DNA from: Pseudomonadota bacterium
Lineage (GTDB): Bacteria; Pseudomonadota; Gammaproteobacteria; Steroidobacterales; Steroidobacteraceae
Assembly (NCBI GenBank): GCA_021850555.1
Contig: JAJZLX010000393.1
Location: 1-14,201 of the forward strand
Length of the DNA stretch: 14,201 nucleotides
Reading direction: 5' to 3'
Shown here piece after piece: positions 8,051 through 14,201 of the stretch; the stretch's first letter is position 1; the number at the start of each line of letters is the position of its first letter. The position numbers were made by a program, and so were the translations under genes. The notes beneath the pieces are model-generated. The model saw only the letters and a program-made list of their open reading frames with translations, searched no databases and had not been told where the DNA came from.

Positions 8051-8455
8051 ATGCGCGCAGAGAAAGTCAATCCTCCCGAACTCTACGACAGCGTGAGTTA
8101 TGGTTTCTCTCACGCGGCGCGGCAGCGAAGCGGCTCGGTGCTGCACCTCGCCGGACAGGTGGCGTGGGACAAGAACGGCAAGCTCGTAGGTCCGGGCGAC
8201 CTTGCCGCCCAGACACGGCAGGCCCTCGCCAACATCCGCACGGTCCTCGCGGCCGCCGGCGCCTCGCCCGCGGATGTTCTGAGGCTGAGGACCTATGTCG
8301 TCAATCATTCCCCCGATAAGTTGGGTCCGGTGCTCGCGGAAATCGCTCAGTTCTACGCCAAGACCCTTCCCGCCCCGAACACATTCATCGGGGTGAGCGC
8401 GCTCGCCTTGCCCGAGTTCCTGGTGGAGATCGAAGCGACGGCGCTCGTCGAGTAG
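8051..8455 (+). CDS. Rid (YjgF/YER057c/UK114) family protein lacking the canonical catalytic Arg
   Basis: The 134-residue protein spans the complete chorismate-mutase-like Rid fold. Landmarks are SGSVLHLAGQVAWDKNGKLV (27-46), AQTRQALANIRTVLAAAGAS (53-72), DVLRLRTYVVN (75-85) and EFLVEIEATALVE at the end. Canonical RidA enzymes deaminate reactive imines/enamines and use an Arg in a PARSxxxV-type motif. Here the equivalent segment reads LPAPNTFIGVSAL, with Asn110 in the Arg position. This places it among the divergent Rid subfamilies, whose members are often linked to catabolic clusters and lack proven imine deaminase activity. Start: AGGAG nine bases before ATG 8051. It converges on the iorAB operon. 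Sequences resembling it often accompany aryl-CoA degradation genes, so a role in that pathway is plausible but inferred. Confidence 0.9.
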   Translation: MRAEKVNPPELYDSVSYGFSHAARQRSGSVLHLAGQVAWDKNGKLVGPGDLAAQTRQALANIRTVLAAAGASPADVLRLRTYVVNHSPDKLGPVLAEIAQFYAKTLPAPNTFIGVSALALPEFLVEIEATALVE

Positions 8456-8483
8456 CCTTCCGTCCCGACGAGGGCGGCGAGGG

Positions 8484-8500
8484 CTGACCCGGGAGGTCAG
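8484..8500. terminator. Small hairpin in the convergent spacer, possible weak bidirectional terminator
   Basis: CTGACC (8484-8489) pairs with GGTCAG (8495-8500) across a five-base loop, in the 238-base gap between the convergent Rid and iorB genes. A second, longer-loop pairing (8444-8450 with 8466-8472) overlaps the Rid stop. Neither has a T-run on either strand, so termination is only suggested by position. The rest of 8501-8693 holds nothing recognisable. Confidence 0.25.
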
Positions 8501-8693
8501 GGCGGCATTGCGGCGCCTCCACGCCAGGCTCAATGCGGGGGCGTCGGCTTCCAGTGCCGCTTCGCCTGATTTCGATATCTGCCGGTGACAGCGGGCGCCC
8601 GCGGGCTCTCCGGGCGCACCAGGCCCCCCGTGCACGGCGCCCCTCGAGTGCCCGGACAGCACCGTGCGCGCAACCGCCGCCACCTACCGCCGA

Positions 8694-10271
8694 TCAGGCG
8701 CTCGCTCTGTCTGGCGCTCCTCGGGGCTGCGGCGTCTGCCGCACCCCCGCCAGCTCCTTCGCCAGCGCCTCGCCTTCCTCGTCAGCAAGCGCAGCCTCGT
8801 GCAGTCGGGCGAGAACCGCAGCGCCGTCGGGACGAGCCGCAAGCGCATCGAGCTGCGACAATAGCGTCGAGAAGTTCCGCCAACCTCGCTCCTGAGTCTC
8901 TCCGTAGCCTTTGATGAGCCGCTGAGCGCGGGCAAGCTCCACGGCGAGGTGGTAGTGTGTCGGAGCAATCTTCTCGATGCGTGAGAGCCATTCGTTGATG
9001 CGCTGATTCTCCTCCCGATAGCGCTGAGTGCCCCGCCGCCATCGCCTGCATCCGCCCAGGGCGTGTAAAAGCAAAAAGCCGCCGACGGTGCTGCTGCGTA
9101 TCCGTTTGCCTTCCGTCCATCGGCCGAGCCACCGTGATACGCGCGGTGAGCGCAGCACCCAATCCCCGATGCCCGCAGGCAAAGTGCCGGCGATTTCCGC
9201 CACACGCGGCTTCATGAACTCCGTGATGCCGAACAGCTGGCCCGCCTCGGCGCGAATCTCCTGGCGAACCCGGGCAAAACGCGCCGACCTCGTCTTGAGG
9301 TCCGCCACGCGGATCGTGTCCTCGAAACTCATCCACAGCGCAAGGCTGCGGGCAACGGCCACGGTCAACGCCCGATCGTTTCCAATGCCGAGCTCGTCCC
9401 GGCTCAGCCGCTCATCGAGCATCGACACCCGCTCCAGGCGGGCAAGATAGAGCTCGGCATAGGCCGGGTCCTGAAAGTCGATGGCCCGGCGCACTCCCGC
9501 GAGCGCCAAGGCCCGGACCGATTCAGGCAGACGGTGCACTCGATCGAGCAACGGCTGCAGGGCGGGCGAGCGCGCACGAAGCGGCAGCTCGCTTTCTGAA
9601 ACAGCAGCCGTCGAGTCCCCGCCCCCTGACCCGGTCTCCTCGCCGCATTGGGCCCGCTGGCAGGCGTCGGCAAACGCGGCGAGATTGGTGCTCACCGCGA
9701 TGCCGCTCTTCTCGATCGCCGCCTCGAAAGCCTGGCGTGTGAACGGCAGCACGCCGCTGCCGCAGAGCGCACCGAGGAGCACCGAGCTGATGACACTGTG
9801 ATGCCGCTCCGCCACCGCATCCATGTCAAACAGAACCAGCCTGCGCGCCTGCGCTCGCAGGAGAGCGGTGATCCCGGCCTCATCCGCCATTGCCTGGCCC
9901 ATCGCGCTCTTCTCCGAGATCGCGAAGGAGCGGTGGGATGAGGCGATCAACGTGGTTCTGCCCGGCGTCACGAGCCCACGCTGAACAACCCTGCCCGCCT
10001 CGACCAGCTCGGACGCGATGACGCAGTCCACATCGCCGGGGACGGGCATGAGAGCCATGATCGGCTCCGCGCCGGCCCGCTGCGATTCAGCGAGTGGGAA
10101 GAGCTCGAGGTAATAGATCGTCGCTCCCGTGCGCTGGGCCACACCGGGAACGGATGTCGATTGCGCGAGATATCCCTGTGCCTCGGCGATTTCGACCAGC
10201 CAGTCGGCCAGCACGCCACCTCCCTGCCCTCCCAAGGCGGCAATGCACAACTTGATGGGGCGATGGGTCAC
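8694..10271 (-). CDS. iorB: Indolepyruvate:ferredoxin oxidoreductase beta-type subunit with long C-terminal domain
   Basis: The protein has about 525 residues. The first 190 or so are the gamma-type catalytic domain of 2-oxoacid:ferredoxin oxidoreductases. It begins IKLCIAALGGQGGGVLADWL, with a glycine-rich loop at 14-19, followed by VPGVAQRTGATIYYLEL. The remaining roughly 320 residues match, from memory, the DUF6537-type extension of the 'IorB family' proteins found with IorA-like partners. Classical archaeal IorB is only about 200-230 residues. With IorA it should decarboxylate a 2-oxoacid to an acyl-CoA and reduce ferredoxin. The open frame extends to 10433, but the GTG at 10271 overlaps the iorA stop (GTGA) and sits where the conserved domain begins. 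It is the last gene of the minus-strand operon. The exact substrate is not established by sequence. Confidence 0.88.
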   Translation of the reverse strand: MTHRPIKLCIAALGGQGGGVLADWLVEIAEAQGYLAQSTSVPGVAQRTGATIYYLELFPLAESQRAGAEPIMALMPVPGDVDCVIASELVEAGRVVQRGLVTPGRTTLIASSHRSFAISEKSAMGQAMADEAGITALLRAQARRLVLFDMDAVAERHHSVISSVLLGALCGSGVLPFTRQAFEAAIEKSGIAVSTNLAAFADACQRAQCGEETGSGGGDSTAAVSESELPLRARSPALQPLLDRVHRLPESVRALALAGVRRAIDFQDPAYAELYLARLERVSMLDERLSRDELGIGNDRALTVAVARSLALWMSFEDTIRVADLKTRSARFARVRQEIRAEAGQLFGITEFMKPRVAEIAGTLPAGIGDWVLRSPRVSRWLGRWTEGKRIRSSTVGGFLLLHALGGCRRWRRGTQRYREENQRINEWLSRIEKIAPTHYHLAVELARAQRLIKGYGETQERGWRNFSTLLSQLDALAARPDGAAVLARLHEAALADEEGEALAKELAGVRQTPQPRGAPDRASA

Positions 10272-12415
10272 AGGGCGTACCGCAGCCGGCGGCGCTCGCT
10301 GCGCCGCTGCAGGACACCGATCACCGCTGCGCGCACTCGCGCCAGAAATCGGTCCCATCGCGATGGGTTGTACAGGAGCTCGGCCCGATAGAACGACGGG
10401 CAAAGTACCGCCGCGTGAGCAACCTCGCCGCACACGCCGCAGCCGACACAGCTGTTGTCCACGTATGCCACGGGGTCGGTGCGCAGCGGATCCTCACTCC
10501 TCCTGATCGTCAATGAGGGGCATCCGGAGAGGCGGATGCAGGAGTGATCGCCGGTGCACGTGTCCGGATCGACCCCGAAGCGCTCGCGCACGACCCGTTT
10601 ACCCTCCCGGATCGCGGTCCTCATGAGTGGGCGGACCCGTCTTTGCCGGTTGAGCTGGCATTCACCCTCTGCGACGATCACCTTCGGCCCCCGGAAGTCC
10701 GTCGTCAGAGCCTCGCGCACCACTTTGAGCGTCTGACGCATGTCGTAGGTGCGGGTCCTGCGCACCCACTTCACGCCCACGCCCTGAACCGCATCGACGA
10801 TCGAGTGGTTTCCCTCCCGATGTGGATTCGCGCCGCGCGATGAGGGGATGTCCTGGCCGCCGGTCGCCGCCGAGTAGTTATTGTCGATGATGACCGTGAC
10901 GTCATCGTGCCGATTGAACACGGCATTGGCGATGCCGCTGGTGAGCCCGTTATGCCAGAATCCGCCATCTCCCATGACGGCCAGTGCACGAGGGCCGCGG
11001 TCGGTGTGAAACGCCGACGCTCCGGCCGCCCCAAGACCGTAGCCCATGATGCTGTTGCCCATGTTGAAGGGCGGCAGCGTCGCGAACGAATGGCAGCCGA
11101 TGTCCGCGCTGATATGCATCGGACCCATTTCCCGCTGCAGGAGCTTCATGGCCGCGAAGAACGGCCGCTCCGGACACCCCGTGCACAGCCCCGACGGCCG
11201 CGGCGGCACCAGCGCCGCCAGACGCTCGGCGGGCACGAGCGGCGACTCCTTGGCGGCACGCGAGCCTCCCATCGCGGAGCGCGTTCCCGCCGGGAAGCGC
11301 TCGAGAAACTCGGCCAGCCCCGAGCGAAGCGCATCGACCGTGTACTCGCCGTACCTCGGCAGGATGTCCTTGCCGATAAGAGATGTCGAGACCTCGTGCT
11401 TGCGCAGAATCTGATTTGCCGCCTGCTCGATGAACTCCGGCTGGCCTTCCTCGATGACGAGAACCGCGCGCTTTCCGGTACAGAATCGCACCCACTCCTC
11501 GGACACGAGCGGGTAGGTGACGTTGAGCACGTACAAGGGAATCCGGCTGGTTCCGAACGTGTCGGCACGGTCGAGCAACTCGAGGGCGCGCAGCACGTGA
11601 TTGTACAGCCCGCCCTGCAGCACGATGCCGAGATCGCCCGACTCCGGTCCGGTAATGACGTTCATCCTCTGCCCGGTGATGAAGCGCACCGCGGCGGGGA
11701 GGCGGTCCTCGATCTTCTGGCGTTCCTGCGCGAAGGTCGAGGGGGGCAGGATGATCCGCCCGTAGTCCCTAGAAGGAGTCTTGAGCGCATCCTCCGCGCG
11801 GAACGCCGGGCGCCGGTTGTCCTTCGCGGTGAAGCGGCCATAGACGTGGCACGCCCGGATCCGCAACATCAACATCACCGGCGAATGGCTCGCCTCCGAG
11901 AGCTCAAAGCCCTGCTCCACCGCCCGGACGATCTCCGGCAGGTGCGGGCGCGGGTCGAGCAGCCACATCTGCGACTTCATGGCGAAGGCATGCGTGCGCT
12001 CCTGCATGATGCTCGCGCCCTCGCCGTAGTCCTCCCCCACGATGATGAGGGCCCCGCCCTGCACGCCCGCCGATGCGAGATTGGCAAGGGCATCCGAGGC
12101 CACGTTGGTGCCGACCGTGGATTTCCAGGTGACCGCGCCTCGCAGCGGGTAATTGATGGATGCCGCGAGCATTGCGGCGGCCGTAGCCTCCGAGGCGCTC
12201 GCCTCGAAGTGCACCCCGAGCTCGCTCAGGATATCCTCGGCATCCGCCAGGACATCCATCAGATGGGAAATCGGCGCTCCCTGGTAGCCACCGACATAAG
12301 CGACGCCCGACTGCAGGAGCGCCTTGGTGACGGCCAGAATCCCCTCGCCCCGGAACTGCGAGCCAGCCCCCAGGCGCAGGGACTTCACTTCCTTCGCGAA
12401 CGACCGCTCCGCCAT
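10268..12415 (-). CDS. iorA: Indolepyruvate:ferredoxin oxidoreductase alpha-type subunit (TPP and Fe-S protein)
   Basis: The 715-residue catalytic subunit would oxidatively decarboxylate a 2-oxoacid (aryl- or indole-pyruvate in characterised relatives) to acyl-CoA with ferredoxin as acceptor. The N-terminal pyrimidine-binding domain shows GYQGAPISHLMDVL and FEASASEATAAAMLA. A middle CTGCPERPFF sits at 411-420. The TPP pyrophosphate motif runs from GDGGFWHNGLTSG (482) to DNNYSA (511-516). The C-terminal ferredoxin-like region has C620, C626 and C632 and then C656, C659, C662 and C672. The position between C620 and C626 that is Cys in archaeal IorA is Asp623 here. The ATG at 12415 has only a weak AAGAG site seven bases upstream and follows the cyclase stop by 18 bases, indicating cotranscription. 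It overlaps iorB by GTGA. Confidence 0.92.
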   Translation of the reverse strand: MAERSFAKEVKSLRLGAGSQFRGEGILAVTKALLQSGVAYVGGYQGAPISHLMDVLADAEDILSELGVHFEASASEATAAAMLAASINYPLRGAVTWKSTVGTNVASDALANLASAGVQGGALIIVGEDYGEGASIMQERTHAFAMKSQMWLLDPRPHLPEIVRAVEQGFELSEASHSPVMLMLRIRACHVYGRFTAKDNRRPAFRAEDALKTPSRDYGRIILPPSTFAQERQKIEDRLPAAVRFITGQRMNVITGPESGDLGIVLQGGLYNHVLRALELLDRADTFGTSRIPLYVLNVTYPLVSEEWVRFCTGKRAVLVIEEGQPEFIEQAANQILRKHEVSTSLIGKDILPRYGEYTVDALRSGLAEFLERFPAGTRSAMGGSRAAKESPLVPAERLAALVPPRPSGLCTGCPERPFFAAMKLLQREMGPMHISADIGCHSFATLPPFNMGNSIMGYGLGAAGASAFHTDRGPRALAVMGDGGFWHNGLTSGIANAVFNRHDDVTVIIDNNYSAATGGQDIPSSRGANPHREGNHSIVDAVQGVGVKWVRRTRTYDMRQTLKVVREALTTDFRGPKVIVAEGECQLNRQRRVRPLMRTAIREGKRVVRERFGVDPDTCTGDHSCIRLSGCPSLTIRRSEDPLRTDPVAYVDNSCVGCGVCGEVAHAAVLCPSFYRAELLYNPSRWDRFLARVRAAVIGVLQRRSERRRLRYAL

Positions 12416-12433
12416 GATGCTGCTCTTGCCGGC

Positions 12434-13237
12434 TCAGGCGGGGACGAGCGCCAGCACTCGCAAGGGGCTGCCCGAGCCATTGACGATCTTGAGCGGCGGG
12501 GCGATCACCACGGCGCCCACCGGCGGCAGCTGATCGAGGTTGGTGAGGCTGGCAAGCCCGAAACGGTTCGAGCCATGCATGATGGTGTGGCAGGGGAACA
12601 TCGGCTCGAACCCGGCGGCCTGCCCGGCGTCGGTTCCGACGGTCTCGACACCCACCCCGAGAATATCCCGCTCCTTGGCGAGAAACGGGACGCATTGCGG
12701 ATGAAACCCCGGCGTATGAGCCCCGTCGGCCCCGATGTTGAGGAACTCCTTCGGGCTTAAGCGCCTGGACCAGTCGGTGCGGATCAGAACCCACGCATGC
12801 GAGGGGATACGCCCGTACTTGCGCTCCCAATCCTCCACGATCGCCTGCGTCAACAGGAAGTCGGAGTTTGCAGAAACCTGTCCCGACACGTCGATCACAC
12901 AGGCTGGTCCGATGAAGCGATCGACCGGGATGTTGTGCGTGGCGTTCTCGGGATAGTCCCGGCCCGTCACCCAGTGCACGGGGGCATCGAAGTGCGTGCC
13001 GGTGTGCTCGCCGCAGGCGAAGTTATTCCAGTACCAGGCCGGTCCTCGCTCATCGTACCGGGAAATCTCCTCCAGAGAGAAAGGCTTGGAGGGCGCGAAC
13101 TGAGGCGGAAGCTGGATGGTCGGCGTCGAGGGCTCGAGCGGTACCGTGAGATCCACGACGCGGATCCCGCCGGTGCCGATGCCTCTTACGAGCTGGGCGA
13201 GGATGTGGGCGTCGGACGGCTTGGCCTCTGTTTGCAT
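12434..13237 (-). CDS. Cyclase-family metal-dependent hydrolase (KynB / isatin hydrolase fold)
   Basis: The 267-residue enzyme is of the family that includes kynurenine formamidase and isatin hydrolase, which hydrolyse amides or lactams with a divalent metal. It shows the early VVDLTVPLEPSTPTIQLPP, the metal signature HTGTHFDAPVH (78-88), a central AWVLIRTDWSRR, and PCHTIMHG with His217. In KynB-type enzymes a Glu 12 residues after that His is a further ligand. By alignment from memory this place is Ala229 (FGLASLTNLDQLP), so the chemistry may differ. The ATG at 13237 has GAGGG seven bases upstream. It leads the cyclase-iorA-iorB operon and is transcribed away from the aryl-CoA monooxygenase gene. 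The likely role is opening a ring amide or hydrolysing a CoA-pathway intermediate; the substrate is unknown. Confidence 0.88.
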   Translation of the reverse strand: MQTEAKPSDAHILAQLVRGIGTGGIRVVDLTVPLEPSTPTIQLPPQFAPSKPFSLEEISRYDERGPAWYWNNFACGEHTGTHFDAPVHWVTGRDYPENATHNIPVDRFIGPACVIDVSGQVSANSDFLLTQAIVEDWERKYGRIPSHAWVLIRTDWSRRLSPKEFLNIGADGAHTPGFHPQCVPFLAKERDILGVGVETVGTDAGQAAGFEPMFPCHTIMHGSNRFGLASLTNLDQLPPVGAVVIAPPLKIVNGSGSPLRVLALVPA

Positions 13238-13263
13238 GGCAAGACCCTCGAATGAGCATTTGT

Positions 13264-13281
13264 ATTTGACACCTCAAGTAT
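13264..13281. promoter_or_regulatory. Candidate operator: imperfect palindrome over the -35 box
   Basis: TATTTGA-CACC-TCAAGTA is an 18-base near-palindrome in which six of seven arm positions are complementary. Its left arm overlaps the TTGACA box of the promoter at 13266-13294. Its size, central spacer and position fit a dimeric repressor site, for instance of the MarR family, which often controls aromatic-acid clusters. The regulator is not in this window. Centred in the divergent spacer, the site could control both transcription units. Confidence 0.5.
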
Positions 13282-13294
13282 CTTCCACTATAAC
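13266..13294 (+). promoter_or_regulatory. Near-consensus sigma-70 promoter for the aryl-CoA monooxygenase gene
   Basis: TTGACA (13266-13271) is separated by exactly 17 bases from TATAAC (13289-13294). This gives a full -35 match and five of six at -10. Transcription would start near 13300-13302, leaving a leader of about 40 bases before ATG 13343. No comparably good promoter was found for the opposite (cyclase) direction. Confidence 0.75.
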
Positions 13295-13342
13295 ACACCC
13301 GCAATGCAAGCGATACCGGAAAAGGGGGAGGCATCCCCTGCC

Positions 13343-14201
13343 ATGAAGCGAATCGTCTGCCTGGGCGGCGGTCCGGCCGGCCTCTACGCCGCCATTTTGC
13401 TGCGCAGGGCGCTGCCCAGGACACGCATCGAGGTCTACGAGCGTAACCGCCCGGATGATACCTTCGGCTGGGGCGTAGTCTTCTCCGATCGCACCCTGGA
13501 GAATTTCCGCGCCGCCGATGCGCCTTCACACGAGGCCATCGTTTCCGGGTTCCACCATTGGGAGGACATCGAGGTCCACTTCCGGGGCCGGCGATTCGTG
13601 AGCGGCGGACACGGCTTCTGCGGCATCGGCCGCAAGCGTCTGCTCATGATCCTGCAGCAGCGCGCCCGCGAGCTCGGCGTCGAGCTCCACTTTCAGCGGG
13701 AATTCGAGGACGAGAGCCCGTTCGCCGATGCCGATCTCATCGTGGCCGCCGACGGGGTCAACAGCAAGCTGCGCACCCGCCACGCCGAGATCTTCAAGCC
13801 CGAGGTCGAGCGACGCAAGTGCCGCTACATCTGGCTCGGCACTACGCATACCTTTGGCGCGTTCACCTTCGCCTTCGAGCAGACCGCGCACGGCTGGTTC
13901 CAGATGCACGCGTATCAGTTCAGCGCCGACCTCTCCACGGTCATCGTGGAGACGCCCGAGGAGGTCTGGAAAGCGCACGGCCTCGACCGTTGCGACACCG
14001 CGCAATCCATCGAATTCTGCGCGAACCTCTTCGGACGGTATCTGAGCGGACACCGCCTGCAAAGCAACGCCGGTCATCTGCGCGGCTCGGCCTGGCTCAA
14101 TTTCAACCGCGTCATCTGTCGGCGCTGGCATCACGGCAACCTGGTGCTGATCGGCGATGCGGCTCACACGGCGCATTTTTCCATCGGCTCGGGTACGAAG
14201 C
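13343..14201 (+). CDS. FAD monooxygenase domain of salicylyl-CoA 5-hydroxylase / 2-aminobenzoyl-CoA monooxygenase type, 3' truncated by the window
   Basis: About 286 residues are present. [20 protein letters not shown] holds the FAD Rossmann loop (GGGPAG, 8-13). It is followed by [44 protein letters not shown] (Asp137-Gly138) and [18 protein letters not shown] (Gly271-Asp272). This combination is specific to the aryl-CoA hydroxylase group, in which the FAD domain is usually fused to an old-yellow-enzyme-like reductase for a total of about 780 residues. That second half lies beyond the right edge. These enzymes hydroxylate, and in the 2-aminobenzoyl-CoA case also reduce, an aromatic CoA thioester. 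A GGGGGAGG site is about 11 bases upstream. An in-frame ATG at 13304 lies almost at the predicted transcription start and is less likely. Choice between salicylyl-CoA and 2-aminobenzoyl-CoA is not possible here. Confidence 0.9.
   Translation, partial: MKRIVCLGGGPAGLYAAILLRRALPRTRIEVYERNRPDDTFGWGVVFSDRTLENFRAADAPSHEAIVSGFHHWEDIEVHFRGRRFVSGGHGFCGIGRKRLLMILQQRARELGVELHFQREFEDESPFADADLIVAADGVNSKLRTRHAEIFKPEVERRKCRYIWLGTTHTFGAFTFAFEQTAHGWFQMHAYQFSADLSTVIVETPEEVWKAHGLDRCDTAQSIEFCANLFGRYLSGHRLQSNAGHLRGSAWLNFNRVICRRWHHGNLVLIGDAAHTAHFSIGSGTK

Noticed and set aside
7565..8683. 372-codon open frame on the minus strand
   Set aside because: It runs antisense through the whole Rid gene and into both spacers. 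It is Arg-rich, with no recognisable domain.
10907..12760. 617-codon open frame on the plus strand
   Set aside because: It lies antisense to iorA and the cyclase gene, which carry clear TPP, Fe-S and metal motifs. Its translation is His/Arg/Gly-rich with no family signature, so it is a GC-rich shadow.
1..14201. CRISPR arrays, tRNA/rRNA genes, insertion sequences, phage or defence genes
   Set aside because: No spaced direct repeats, cloverleaf-like sequence, transposase motif or terminal inverted repeats were seen on reading both strands.

Overview
The window is a GC-rich bacterial chromosome segment. Codons mostly end in G or C, and the gene content (a LemA pair, WrbA, a propeller-type sensor kinase and an aryl-CoA type catabolic cluster) points to a Beta- or Gammaproteobacterium. 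That assignment is inference. No rRNA, tRNA, IS element, phage gene or CRISPR array was seen.

Left part (1-5732): apart from wrbA and the kinase this part is decayed. The left edge holds the remains of a PIN-domain (VapC-like) toxin gene with a frameshift. Next, on the minus strand, is a large hybrid sensor histidine kinase (beta-propeller, Y_Y_Y, one membrane segment, HisKA_3, HATPase) with no response regulator beside it. A 500-base empty stretch follows, then wrbA, then a DUF1348 (SnoaL/NTF2-like) gene broken by a one-base deletion and a nonsense codon. About 650 bases of unassignable sequence come after it.

Middle part (5733-8455): lemA and a DUF3137 membrane-protein gene overlap by ATGA on the minus strand. 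Sampled lines are 45-48 % GC, against about 70 % in a sampled line of the catabolic cluster, so the pair looks compositionally foreign. A long spacer carries a short protein-like ORF and a leader hairpin, and leads to a plus-strand Rid-family gene that lacks the canonical catalytic arginine.

Right part (8694-14201): this is the most coherent unit. On the minus strand a cyclase-family metal hydrolase (KynB/isatin-hydrolase fold) is followed 18 bases later by an IorA-like TPP/Fe-S 2-oxoacid:ferredoxin oxidoreductase, whose stop overlaps (GTGA) the start of an IorB-like subunit with a long C-terminal extension. Divergent from these, on the plus strand, is the FAD domain of a salicylyl-CoA 5-hydroxylase / 2-aminobenzoyl-CoA monooxygenase-type enzyme, which runs off the right edge. 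The 105-base divergent spacer contains a near-consensus sigma-70 promoter with an imperfect palindrome over its -35 box. Together the genes suggest a regulated cluster that converts an aryl- or indole-pyruvate-like compound to CoA thioesters, opens an amide or lactam, and dearomatises an aryl-CoA. The actual substrate cannot be read from the sequence.
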